From positions 23,703,647 to 23,767,646 of the forward strand of contig NC_056547.1 of the NCBI RefSeq assembly GCF_910596095.1: a stretch of DNA of 64,000 bases, read 5' to 3'. Source of the stretch: Thunnus maccoyii (lineage: Eukaryota; Chordata; Actinopteri; Scombriformes; Scombridae). Positions within the stretch are counted from its first letter, which is position 1. Every line of letters begins with the position of its first letter. A model generated the notes under the pieces. The model worked only from the letters and a program-made list of their open reading frames with translations, searched no databases and was not told where the DNA came from. The position numbers and the translations under genes were made by a program. Positions 48,890 through 59,858 of this stretch are shown piece by piece.

Positions 48890-49260
48890 CTGTCACCTGA
48901 CTCTAAAGTGGAGCTGAGTGGAGTCGCCTCGAGACAATGACCAAAGGTCAGTTTTCTGTTTTGCCTCCTCATACAGTAAGTATAGATTTGAGGACGACGG
49001 GCTGCTCCCAGATCTGCCTAAAGCCCCCTCTGGTCACAGTGGCTTCCAGACATGGAGGTTCAGATAATTGGCTGCAGGGAACTTCATAATGAGCCTGAGG
49101 GTCTGTAATATGACACATCTTCATGGAGAAATATTTTAATGGGGCAATTACAGCAACAAGGACGATGTTTTGTGTAGAGTGAGTGATTGTTGTGGAGGGG
49201 CGCTGTGTTAAGGAATTCAATGGCATTTAACTCCATTATCTATCGAGGAGATTTTCAATA
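48890..49260. promoter_or_regulatory. Candidate conserved non-coding element
   Basis: Contains GACAATGACCAAAGGTCAG (a nuclear-receptor-like half-site pair), CAGATAATTGGCTGCAGG and ATTTTAATGGGGCAATTAC. Texture-based call. Confidence 0.35.
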
Positions 49261-50094
49261 TGAATACAGTCTCATTTGAGCTTATCTTTGTCTGAATGGT
49301 CTGACCTAAGAGTGCAGGTCGCATTATGCTTAAGAGTTATATTTGCAATTATTATCCAATATTATGCAGAAAGGAAGTGGATAACTGGATGTAGCCATGC
49401 ACTCATCTGGTGATTTGACAGTTCAAGGTTGAACCCATGAATGAGATCATCTGCAAATTGGTTCAGTCCGCCTTCATAATCTGGAGTTACTTGACATATA
49501 TGATGTTTAAGAATATTCTATTATACTGGCTGATGCATTTAAGAATGGTGAATAATTAAAGGGTGCAGTTGAATCCAGCACAAAACATAGTGCTGTTTAA
49601 TTCAGCACAATTCATATGCTCGGTTTCATCTGAAGATTTTGCCCCTGGCAATGCCTACAACTCAACCAACCACCACCTCTGAACCACCAACCGCAAGACC
49701 AACCAGTCAGCTCTCTGACACTGACCCGGCTTCCCTGCCTCATTTTAACAATGCACCTCTCTCCCCTTCAATCATCCAAAGTGGTCTGACTATAGATGAG
49801 GTTAACTACAGCATAAGCCTCACTTCCAGAAGTCACCAGGGCCAATTATATCAGCCTGACTACTCATACCCAAACTGAGCTCTATGGTGTGGAAAATGCA
49901 GTTCCACTGGCTGCATCACTGGGGACAGAACAGGCTAGTGCTGTCTGGAGCCTGAGCCAAGCGCAGGCCAATTTGGCATGCAGAGGTCTATGGAGAATAA
50001 GCCTGATGAAATATATATATGATCTTCTTCAAACATGTATTGTTCCGCGCTGCTGTGTCTTATCAGGCTGGCTCCCTCCTGATGTCTTCCAGGC

Positions 50095-50300
50095 TTGGCA
50101 GAGCGAGACTCTGCAGCGCAGATTGTGGGGGGCCGATGCACAAGGAATGCTAAAGGTTCTGTCAGTGCTCCTTACAGTAAACAGCAGAGACGAGCCATAT
50201 CTTGCCTACTTATTGATGAAAGCAAGTTCAAAGCACTGCTATCACAAGCAATCAGTTATTCATGCAGCAAAGAAATAAATCCTAGTCATGCAGACAACAA
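50095..50300. promoter_or_regulatory. Candidate conserved non-coding element
   Basis: Contains AAGCACTGCTATCACAAGC and AATCAGTTATTCATGCAGC in repeat-free sequence. Lies 0.5 kb past the ndufs6 3' end. The overlapping short ORFs in three frames are taken as chance. Confidence 0.35.
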
Positions 50301-50769
50301 AAGAGCAGATGACACAGGTGCACTGTAACATTAATCAGATGGTTTACTGTGGTTCAAACCAATTTGGAGTTTTGCTTCAAACAGACCCTTTAGTGTCATA
50401 TTTAAAACAGATAGCTTTGGTCTGTTCAATGGGAAATAAAGTCTGAAACTTGGCTTTCATTGCTGTACCAAAAATGTTTCCTTATCTTGGTGCTCTCTGA
50501 TCAAACACATCTGCAGGACACTACTGACCTCTGCTTGTCATATGGTGGAACTGCATCCAACTACTGCACAGGTAGCAGTTGTGTTAAATGGGACATGAAT
50601 CTTCACAAATTCCTCACAAAAATAACCCTCAAAGAAACATTTTTATATATTCAACTGACTATGGAAAATACACATTTCAGCTCAGGACAATGTTGTAAGT
50701 GTAAATGCTGCAATGTTTATTCCAACAGTCTTCAACAAAACAAAAGCACCCTCAGACAGATAGATATAA

Positions 50770-50775
50770 TTTATT
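50770..50775 (-). terminator. ndufs6: ndufs6 poly(A) signal
   Basis: TTTATT on the plus strand is AATAAA on the ndufs6 strand, 48 bp after the stop codon. The spacing is typical of short vertebrate 3'UTRs. Confidence 0.7.
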
Positions 50776-50822
50776 AACCAATATGGCAATTTATACAGAG
50801 AAGCAAAGACAAAGGAATTGTT

Positions 50823-52590
50823 TCAGTGATGATGCTTCTGCTTAAACTGTAATCCACAGTAGCCACATGTGCCCACTTTCGTATCTTTATCCTGGAAAGA
50901 GAGAGAGAGACAAAAAAATAGTTAGGAGTTAGTATCTATGTGATTTGGGACCTTTGCATAAATAAAAATAAATTACACATAATAAGCCATAATTCATTTT
51001 CACCTCATCTCAGTTGATAGAGATCGATATCAGCGAGAACATTCTTACCCTCATTTAGCTATGCAAGTTTGAGTTCATGAATCCAGAAAAACAGTAAAAA
51101 GGTCATACATTTACATGCGCTTAATGAACCACTGTGTAGAATCTAGTGGACTTTATGTAGGTTCTCGTGTATTTTTCTGTTGCTACCTGACAGATTGTTC
51201 TGTTTCCTCTTACAGAGATGTCTGGATTTTAACAACACAAACTGAATAAATCCACATAAACCTAGGTGTATGCAACACTTTGAATCTCCTAACCAATCTG
51301 ATTCACAATAATAAACATGTTGTCTGCTGGTAAACATCACATAAAGCACTGGTTGCACCTATCAGGTTTGACAAAACAGGGCACTTCTAATTATTTGAGA
51401 TCTTGTGTATGCACAGACTCTTACCAGGTTGATATAGACTTTGGGGTGACCCAGGGCTCCTCCACCTCCATCACAGGACACCACTCTGGCCTCAATGTCA
51501 GTCACTGGCTCCTCTGCCACCAACTTGATGGCAAAGTTCTTATTCACCTTGACACAAATAATTTGATTTCTGTAATTATCTCCTTAGTAAAATTAGGTTA
51601 AATTAGGTTTATACTGGAAGCATATAAGCAACACAAGGGTATTTACAAACATTACAGTGAGACTGTCGGTGTGTGGGTTAATGATGTTTTGATGGTTGTA
51701 GGCTATCACTTGTGTGTACCATTGCTTCATTGTTATGGCAAAGATACAGATTTAAAATGAGTTAAGTAGCGAGCATATGAGATTTTCAGCACTGAAAAAT
51801 ACGTGGTGAACTTGTTTTGAATGTCAATTCATGTCCAATGGTTGAGTCACATGATGAAGCGAGGAAAATACGTGGATTTTAGAACAAGACTGTCGTGTTT
51901 GACAAGATTTCAACATTTGTATGATACAAGTGTGCAAATTCGAGGGCATCATTACTTGAATGATTCACACAACACCAGTGATGCACACTACCAGCCTGTT
52001 TTTTCAGTTGTTGAACAATACATCCCAACGCAAACGTTTTTAGTTACTTCAGTGTATTAGTTACTTACCTCTTTCTGTCTGCCAACGAATCTGGCTCTCC
52101 TGGGATCCTTTTCATCATACACCTGAGTGCAGAAAACACTCAAGTTATAAACTGGAGGAGCAGCCATATAGCGGCACATAACATTTACTTATTTGCTAAT
52201 GATATAGAAGTCCATTTTCGGACTGTGTTTTTTTTTATATAGCTGTAACAAGAGGCAGATACATATCTTCTCCTTACACACACAAATTAAGGGATAACGT
52301 TTAAAGGCATGTAATTTGAGGGGCTGTCCGATAATGGACGTACAGATGCACCTATTACCAACACTACTACGAGGCTAAGGGTTAGCTAACACAAGGCCAA
52401 CCAATAATACAAACAGAGAGAATAGAGGAAAAGCTTTTAAACTTACCTGGCCGGTGTGAGTGATGACCTCACCGGTGCTGGAAACCTCTAAACTGTAGCG
52501 GTGAGCAGGTACAGCTGACAGCCTCAAAGGTGAAACAAGCACCTTAACATTTTTACTGAAGGACAGAACTCTGCCCGCTGCGGCCGCCAT
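50823..52590 (-). CDS. ndufs6: NADH:ubiquinone oxidoreductase subunit S6, mitochondrial
   Basis: Four exons on the minus strand, in transcript order 52590-52447, 52122-52069, 51547-51425 and 50891-50823, give 129 aa (human about 124). The first exon (residues 1-48) is an Ala/Arg-rich mitochondrial presequence followed by [12 protein letters not shown], and exon 2 is the short VYDEKD...GRQKE block. Exon 3 contains [18 protein letters not shown], and exon 4 contains [10 protein letters not shown] and ends in KQKHHH. Cys91, His100, Cys116 and Cys119 form the zinc site of this accessory subunit of the complex I N-module (matrix arm, inner mitochondrial membrane). All introns are GT-AG and phase 0; the acceptor before exon 3 is AAG. 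A poly(A) signal lies about 48 bp after the stop. The gene diverges from mrpl36, as it does in human. Confidence 0.95.
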
Positions 52591-52990
52591 GTTTGCACCA
52601 GCTTGTCTTGACTTCCTGAGCTGGCTCCTTCTGGTTTTATCGCTTCCCTGAGTTTTGCCTTTCAGGCTTAACGTTCAACGGTTGCGTACCACCTTCAACA
52701 AGGTTTTCACCCAAATGTATATGTTTTGGTTTAAGTTATAAAAGATTTATGCTCGGATTACAGCTACATTGGAGTTAGGGTCTACTAATGACGAGAGAGG
52801 CAGGATTTGAACGAAGCCACAGAGAGAGAAAACTGACTGGCAGGCTAAATTCAGGGCAGCATTATCTCCATATACAGCAGTTGAACCCTCACTAGCAAGA
52901 AGTAGCATCACGGTCGTGTTGTGGTGAATAAAGCGCGACATTCAGGGGTCTGAACCCCTTTTTTGAGTTTTCAAGGAATCTCTGAAAGGT
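52591..52990. promoter_or_regulatory. Shared divergent promoter of ndufs6 and mrpl36
   Basis: ndufs6 starts leftwards at 52590, and mrpl36 reads rightwards with an acceptor at 53806 that implies an upstream non-coding exon in this interval. A CTTCCTG (ETS-type) site lies just outside the ndufs6 ATG. There is no TATA box. The head-to-head pair is also known in human. Confidence 0.5.
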
Positions 52991-53817
52991 TTGTTCACGT
53001 TGTTTGAGTTTGTGATAAGACTGTCTCGCTGGGGACTTATGGTAGGGCTGTGTTCGTGTTTGGTAATGAAGCTAGCAGGTCAACCCTGTCATGCGCGTCT
53101 CCTTAGCATGTTGCATAGCTGTCCTGAAGTATATACCGGGCCATGGTATTTACATTTTATGTTACACAGGCTTTAAAGCATATCACTGATTTCGAAAAGG
53201 TTGCTAAATATTTTGTGAATCTGGTCATATAGGGGCACAGTTGTCTGTATAGTGCACACTTTACTCATTTGTAGTCATTTGAAGTATTGCTGAATGGTAT
53301 TGCTACTACAAAATGTTGATGCAAGATTGCCTAATTAATGTTAGGAGTACGTGTGTTGATAATCTCGCAATATTTAGGCAGTTTTGCGTTCAGGCAATAG
53401 TTAATCTTACATTAATTCAATGAGAGGAGAAAATGTGATTTTAATAGTTTTTAGTAAGTTAACGTAAATGAACTTTTCCTCTGGAAAAACTATATGAGAC
53501 ACTTATGGGACATATGAGACTATTACTCAAAGTAGAGCAATTTTAAATATCATTTCTTAACTTTGGGTCAATTATTTATGCCTCTGACAAAAAAGGATAA
53601 TATGATGGGCAAGCAAGTAAATGCATTCAAGGTTCATTTCTGTCAGCTGTGACAAAAAAGCTTAGAAAATATGTTTCATGCTGCCTTGAAAAGTATAAAA
53701 ATGTAAATGCATGATCTCTAAAACACAATCTTGTGTCATATATATTGAAACATCTACATTTTCCAGCTATAACTTGTGAATAATCTGTTTCTGTCCATCT
53801 CTTTAGGCTTTGACATC

Positions 53818-54186
53818 ATGGCGTCCCACCTGTTGAAGCACCTGGCTACCTCCCTGGCCCAGATGAGCCGGTTAACGCCAACCTTCTCTTCACCTGCAGC
53901 TAGTGCTTACAGATGTCTGTACACCCTCACCACAGCTCCCCGCACACTGCTGCTGTCATCGGCCAGAGTCAACTCAATCCAGCCCTGTTCGTCTGGCTCC
54001 TCAGCTCAGTGTGGATCATCTCTGTTGGGACACTGTGAGCATCTTCCCTGGATCCAGCCCTCTGCAGGGATGAAAACCAAGTCTGCCCTGAAGAGGCGCT
54101 GCAAAGACTGTTTCTTCGTTCGGCGAAGGGGACGTATGTTTGTGTACTGCAAGACAAATCCAAGACACAAGCAGAGACAGGGCTGA
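53818..54186 (+). CDS. mrpl36: Large mitochondrial ribosomal protein bL36m
   Basis: A single coding exon gives 122 aa. The last 38 residues, from Met85, are a bacterial-type L36: [20 protein letters not shown], ending in NPRHKQRQG. Cys95, Cys98, Cys111 and His117 form the L36 zinc ribbon. The first ~80 residues are Ser/Ala/Leu-rich and act as a mitochondrial targeting sequence, which is long and variable in vertebrates. The ORF is open 14 codons further upstream, but a polypyrimidine tract and AG acceptor end at 53806. The ATG at 53818 is therefore the first in the exon, and a non-coding first exon probably lies between 52600 and 53000. The protein sits in the mitochondrial 39S ribosomal subunit near the peptidyl transferase centre. 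A poly(A) signal follows at 54266. Confidence 0.95.
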   Translation: MASHLLKHLATSLAQMSRLTPTFSSPAASAYRCLYTLTTAPRTLLLSSARVNSIQPCSSGSSAQCGSSLLGHCEHLPWIQPSAGMKTKSALKRRCKDCFFVRRRGRMFVYCKTNPRHKQRQG

Positions 54187-54265
54187 AATGTGTCAGGTTA
54201 AAGGAGTATGGAGAAAATTGCTTTGAGATCATGGGGATTTCTATTTACGAGAACTGTGCTACAAC

Positions 54266-54271
54266 AATAAA
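54266..54271 (+). terminator. mrpl36: mrpl36 poly(A) signal
   Basis: AATAAA about 80 bp after the mrpl36 stop, followed by a T-rich stretch. Confidence 0.65.
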
Positions 54272-55776
54272 TTGTTTTGCTGACACCCATCATAGCTCTT
54301 TCTACTCGTGTTTCTCTCTCAGCAAAGATGGGGCAAAGTTGCATCAGATTTATGTGTATTCAAAAAATGGTGAAGAAATGATAAATTCTGTCATTTTCCA
54401 CTTTAAGAGCATTTTAGGAAATGTATATAGCACAAGAGTTAAGTAGAAGTGTCATTACCATGATAACCATTTCAACTGGGCCTTTCTTAGTACATTCACA
54501 TATTTTAGAAACTGACTGGATGTTTGTTTCTCGCCAGCTCATATTGGAAAATATAGGAATGCTTTTAATTTCTTTTTGAGTCATTATGAATTTGTAACTA
54601 AAAGAAAAAATAATCTTAACTTACATACATACACAGTAACATATTACACTGCCATTATCCGGTTATAACCAAAGTAACCTTTTGCAAATTGGGGCTTCAG
54701 TTTCCTAAAATTATTAGCGCACTTGTTAGTTCTGTCTATGGGATAACAATCTATCATTTCAATCTTGTATTTTATTGATTTTATCACACAGACAGTCTTC
54801 CATTGTTTCTCCACATGGGGGAGCCAAAGTCTTTTCTACACAAATACAGGAGCCAACCTGTGTTGGTCCCTTTGAAGTCCTTGTTCTCTAACCGCAGTTA
54901 CCTATTATAAGTTGTGTCTTTCATCCTCTGCTTCTACACATTTTTATCAGTGTCTTAACAATATTCACTCATAAAATGTGCAGAATCTTGTGATGAAAGT
55001 TGTCTGTCCTTAGGCTTACACTTGTTAAGGTCCTAAAAAACAAATAGCTGTGTGTCCTAAAATCTGTGGCCACCTTTTATATTTTTACTGAAAGACAGAG
55101 AAAGCACAATTTACACAACAGTATTGACATACTGTGACATGCAAACTGTGCAGCCATGGAAACCTGGCTGGTTTAAAGGTGTTTGGCAACAAACAGAAAT
55201 AACCTGCTTGAATAGTTTTCCTGAAGGTTAATATTTACTGATGGAGGAACAAGGAGCAGCAAAACACTTGCCTTTTTTTTTAATGTATACTATATTATTT
55301 AATTTGAATGTTTGTCTTATTCCCAGAGAGCACGGCAGGATGAAGTTTACTATTTCTTGCATTTCACTAAAGCGTAGTCATGAATAAACTCAGAACCTTT
55401 CTGTGTGGCCCCTAACATGTTATCCTACATTTATCATCCTCTTACAAGTCCTGTGTTAGTGAAATACTGTAATGAAGGGCATCTTGAGTAACAGATGTTC
55501 ATTGAGCTTTACAGTACATACATTTTCAGTATGTAGTTGATGAACAAGTCAGCCCCCGGATACAGTGTAGATCTACCATCTGTGGCTTTCAGAATCAGTA
55601 AATGAGGAGTTGCTGTCATCTAGAAATAAAAGAGATGGAGGAAAAATTGATGGGTGGATCAAAAAAAGGAAGTTTGACTTCAAATAGATACTGTATGTTA
55701 CTGAAGGCCAATTACCCCAAACATCTCAAACATACATTCCACAGATGGCCTCTGAGTTCTTACCATCTTATCGTGT

Positions 55777-55805
55777 GTGCATGTGTGTGTGTGTGTGTGT
55801 GTGTG
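55777..55805. repeat. (GT)n microsatellite
   Basis: GT run, about 1.5 kb after mrpl36. Confidence 0.9.
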
Positions 55806-56859
55806 ATTGTCTCTCAGATAAGTTGTCCACACTCAAACGTCACAAATGTCTACTTTTCTAAAAAGAAAAAAAAAAGGATGTACTCAATCACTCAAGTTGT
55901 AAATTTCTTAATAAACTCAATATTTTTACTATTTCTATAAGCACAGTGAAACACCCAAATACATATGTTAAAGATTTAATTTGTATTTGCACAGTTGTTG
56001 TGCATGTTTATGTTTATTTTAGAATTGGACACACACAGGAAATGTACTGAGACATGCGCGTGTTCCCGTGCGCACGCGTGCCACCACGTTTCCAGAGCTG
56101 GTCACATTTTTGCCAATACGAGTATACCTCGTGTAAGCCTAAAATATATAAATATATAATTACTTTTGCGTTTTTATTAAACCGCGCGTGGTATCTACAT
56201 ATTGGGAGCGCGTGCACGTGGAGAAAAACCATTTCATTGTAATGTGTATTTTATTTTGAATTTTCAACCGGAAGTCAAGTCATTTAATCTAGCCAGAGTG
56301 ATGTAGATAAAGAGAGTGGCGACATTTCCGTTGACTTTCACTGGTATTTCACCAGCATGATTAGTGTGTTAGCCATCGTTAATGTTATGAATTACACCTG
56401 TATTTGATGAGTCAGGATGTCAGTAATGAGAAAGGCCTTCTCATTTCTGATCCACTGTCTCTCTCCATGGTGCTGAACAATTCAAAATAGCTTTGTAATT
56501 AAACAATGACAATTTTACACTTGCCTCATATTTTAAATATGTTTAGGTAAGAACATCTGTGATAGAATATGTCTTATAGACCCTCTTTGATTACAGCCTG
56601 TAAAATGTAAATATTTTATATATGGGGTACTAATGAAATACTTTGTTTTTTATTTTATTTATTTATCCCATTAATAAGTGAGGAACAGAATTAGAGCAAC
56701 TTATATTAATACAAATTTGGCAAAAATGATTGAAATGTTTAAAAATGTTTCCTTTGTGTTGCATTACCAGACTACAGATGTAATAGCAGATTTGCTACTA
56801 CAAATAGTTGATTTGTGAGAAAGCTTTGAAAAGTTTTGATGTAAACTGTGAAAGTAAAA

Positions 56860-56945
56860 CGTACAACTTTCTTCAGGGGCCAAATCTTTTTGCTGCAGGG
56901 CCAGATTTGGCCCAAGGGCCACTATTTGCCTACCACAGCTATAGA
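56860..56945. repeat. Possible hAT end fragment
   Basis: The text GCAGGGCCAGATTTGGCCC followed by GGGCCACTATTTGCCTACC resembles the subterminal part of Charlie-like hAT elements. No ends or target duplication were found. Confidence 0.25.
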
Positions 56946-57388
56946 CTGACATAGCTGCTTTTTGAACCACACTAACAGTTGTCTCCAGTGGTTGACGCAG
57001 TCCCTCACTACTGTGCTTATAAGTTGATTGGTGTAACCCTTTATTTAGCATTGGTCAGCCAATAATAATTGCTTAGAACACAAACTGGACTATTGATTTG
57101 TTAACTGAGTCAAGATATGTCTGGCTTGATTGCAGCATCAACTCCCTCTCATCCTGTCATATGTTGGATAATACACAATATTTGATATTACTTTTAAAGG
57201 TGGTTGTAGCACTGTTTGTATGGGTGGCTTTTCTTCAGGGTGCTTGTGATGCATATGGTGCCATACAATATTAATTAACTGTATTTAAATAGCCAAATAT
57301 TATTTAATTAAGCCTTAAAAGCCTCCTGTTTAAGTCTGTTTAATGAAAGTACAGAATGCGACTTTTTAAAATATTTTTTTCCCCCAAG

Positions 57389-57562
57389 GTGGGTCTTTTT
57401 GGCCTTTCAACAATGGCACTGAGTGCCCTGATGCTGAGAGGCCTCCTGAGGAGAACAGGATCATCCACCATCTGCCAGTCCTCCCAGATGACCACGAAGA
57501 GGAAGAAGAGATTGACATCATTGGTGATGAGGATGGGATTCAAGAGGCTGGGCCTTGTGGAG
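57389..57562 (+). other. Possible orphan exon, unidentified
   Basis: A 174-bp stretch begins after a T/C-rich tract ending AAG and is followed by GTAATA, a usable donor. One frame gives PDDHEEEEEIDIIGDEDG, an acidic stretch; a second frame is also open and basic. I recognise no gene. It could be a non-coding exon, an upstream lpcat1 5'UTR exon, a decayed retrocopy, or chance. Confidence 0.25.
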
Positions 57563-57829
57563 GTAATAGAGACAGTGAGAGGGATGGTGGTCGAGATCAA
57601 TATTAGTATTGGTATCTTAAAAGTCAGAAAGATAACAATAAGATGTGATGCAACTATCACAGAAGATGGAGTAGCCTATGGTAATGTTGCACTCAAATCT
57701 GTTTCCATCATCATTAATATATTTAATATTCCAAACATGAATCAATGATATTAATCACTGTATACAATACACAAAATTACTTCACAAGGCTGTACAAGGC
57801 TTTAAAAGTCGTTTTTTGTTGGTAAATCC

Positions 57830-58085
57830 TGATGGGTCTGAATCCCACATTTACAACATTTCCGAGCTACATGAGTCATGTGACCCGCTGTCGCAACTCT
57901 TCTTCTACACGGCTCTGGATGTAGCCAGCTGGTAGTAAATGGACTATCCTCCCCGCCCAGCATCACACAGCAGTCTCTCCTCTTGTCAGAGGAGGGTAGA
58001 CCGGGAGCCGAGGACCCACTGTCGCCACAGTGCAAAATAACGAACTCAACGAACGTTTCGGAACATTTTGGACACGACTTTTCTG
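57830..58085 (+). promoter_or_regulatory. lpcat1: lpcat1 promoter and 5'UTR region
   Basis: CpG frequency rises here relative to the flanks, and the block ends at the lpcat1 ATG. An in-frame stop at 58038 bounds the coding frame. There is no clear TATA box. The transcription start is not determined. Confidence 0.4.
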
Positions 58086-58199
58086 ATGTTTTCGGGTGTC
58101 AGGTTGTCGGCAATGAAGTCGTCACACAGTCGCCCCTCCAGAGTGGGTAGAAACCCCTTCGCCCACGAGCTGAAATTCACCATGACAGAAAAAATAAAG
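58086..58199 (+). CDS. lpcat1: Lysophosphatidylcholine acyltransferase 1, first coding exon (partial gene)
   Basis: This exon has 38 codons, starting MFSGVRLSAMKSSHS and ending FTMTEKIK, then a GTAAGA donor at 58200. The block GRNPFAHELK (residues 21-30) matches GRNPFVHELR near the N-terminus of LPCAT1. In that protein it comes just before the first membrane segment, and the exon break falls in the same place. An in-frame stop at 58038 makes the ATG at 58086 the first possible start; a second in-frame ATG at 58113 would give a protein nine residues shorter. LPCAT1 is an ER and lipid-droplet membrane enzyme that acylates lyso-PC in the Lands cycle and in surfactant synthesis. The acyltransferase and EF-hand exons lie beyond the window; I found no exon 2 up to 64000. 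Gene order and strand match the human IRX4-NDUFS6-MRPL36-LPCAT1 block, which supports the call. Confidence 0.85.
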
Positions 58200-58256
58200 G
58201 TAAGACCATTAAGATAACAAATGATAAATTAATTGTGTACTGTTGAATACATACAG

Positions 58257-59858
58257 CAGACCTGTCAACTCTCATTTTCCCGAGTTTCCTCCATTTTTTC
58301 ACCCTCTCCCATCGTGCTCGTGTTTAATAATTTCCCCTGTAAATCTCCCGTATTTCCCTTTTTTCTTTTTACAGTCATACGCAGGGCTGTAGTGCAGACT
58401 AAACGCACGTAAACGCCGTTCACCCACTTCTGAAATTCAGAAATAGCGTTTACGCAGACTGTCCATCACTTTACAGCTGTTAGCTCAGACTGCCTTCCTA
58501 CCGCACATTCTGTTGTAGAGCGCTCGTTTTGTTGTCCGTTTGAACATTGTAACGCTCGTATGAGAGACGGAGGATACTGTTAACACGGAGCGACCGGCCA
58601 TTCGTGCTACGCGGATGTTTAAAACAAACGAGCCCTTCGTGCTGAAACTAGCAGGTAGACTGGAGCCGCTTTCATGAGACAGACGGATGAATCAGAGTTC
58701 AGAGGATCTTATATGACATTAACTGACATGTGCGGCATCAAATCATAATCTGTTAGACAAAATACAACGAAGTAAGTAGTCAGAAAAGCTCTTCAGTGGA
58801 ACAGATTTTTATTATTTTTTTAATTGACATCTAATCAGTGTTGCTTAACCGCCCACTGTATCAAGTGCTGCTGCTAGTTAGCTTGACTGCTGATGCATTC
58901 CCACTGTGTTGTTTGTCCACAATTACTGTTATTAACACCATACAAGTTAAAGTTCAGCTTCATGCTCACTCAGACTTTTTAAAAAGAAGACTTTTTAAAT
59001 TTCAAAATGAGTGAAGGAATCAAGAGAGAGAGACAGAAGTGAGGAAAAATTGCAGGATGTAATGGTGTTGAAAGAAAAACAAGGAGAAAGTAAAGAAGAC
59101 AACTAATTCAAGATCGAAAGAAATGGATTAAGGAGGAAACATAAACACAGAAGCATCCCAGGTGTCAGGTGATGGAGAGACATGAATAAATTCAAAGTAG
59201 GAAAACTGGTAAGAAACTTAAACCTGTATCTAGATGAATTACTGTGCTGGCGAATATTTTTGAAGCCACAATCTGTTTGCAAAATGTCAAAAACGCAAAT
59301 CCAAATATAAACTAAAGGGCGTCCCCACCAACAAAAGTCAAAGCACAAGATTGAAACCTGCTATAAAAGGATTTACGGATCTTTTAATACAGGCACTAAC
59401 GCTGCACAACAACTCGATTTAACATTAACATTCTTAAGCCGTTAAAATGTTGTTGACTTCAGTAACTGTACCTTAACCAAACAGGTGAGACGCCAGCAAA
59501 AAAAAAAAATTGCTGTGCAAATATTTAAATACCTGGGGGAATATTTTTCCCATTCCTGACAAAAGACATGTTAGGAAACAACCATGCATTTTTGCAAGGT
59601 GTGTAGGTAGACTTAAGTGTTGGTCATGGTGGGAAAAATGATGTTAACCAGTATGCTGTTAAACATAAGCGTGCCAAAGAAACCACAAAGAACACATTAA
59701 CCGTCCGGTCAATTACAGCAGGGCAGGCAAAGTAAAGGCACCTGGTGATTAGATCTCTGGAGCCGAGCGAGGATACCCTTCTCATAACGTAAGAATTATG
59801 GTCAGGTGGTATCCTGGAAAATCTCCCTTATTTTCAAAGCCCAATGTTGACAGGTATG
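58257..59858. mobile_element. hAT-type non-autonomous transposon in lpcat1 intron 1
   Basis: The element starts CAGACCTGTCAAC and ends with the inverse of CATACCTGTCAAC (12 of 13 matching). It is flanked on both sides by the identical 8-bp ACATACAG (58249-58256 and 59859-59866). CA-starting terminal repeats plus an 8-bp target duplication define the hAT superfamily. It is 1,602 bp long. No transposase ORF is visible, so it should depend on an autonomous copy elsewhere. The inside is partly CpG-rich (58390-58660). It inserted 57 bp after the lpcat1 exon 1 donor. Confidence 0.85.

Larger units (their letters stand above)
44394..50769. other. irx4-ndufs6 spacer
   Basis: Begins with the irx4 3'UTR. 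No further coding exon is supported. Contains candidate conserved blocks at 45880-46170, 48890-49260 and 50095-50300, the poly(C)24 run, a CA array, and plain AT-rich sequence (46200-48000). A 79-aa Thr/Pro/Ser-rich ORF at 49639-49878 has no recognisable family and is not called as a gene. Confidence 0.55.
54272..57388. other. mrpl36-lpcat1 spacer
   Basis: AT-rich sequence with a GT array (55777-55805), an A run (about 55865-55875) and a possible hAT end (56860-56945). A CpG-containing stretch near 56050-56215 has several CGTG/CACG words. No coding exon is supported. Confidence 0.55.

Noticed and set aside
57802-58035. 77-aa minus-strand ORF with several Cys
   Set aside because: It overlaps the lpcat1 promoter/5'UTR, has no family match that I know and no splice or promoter context of its own.
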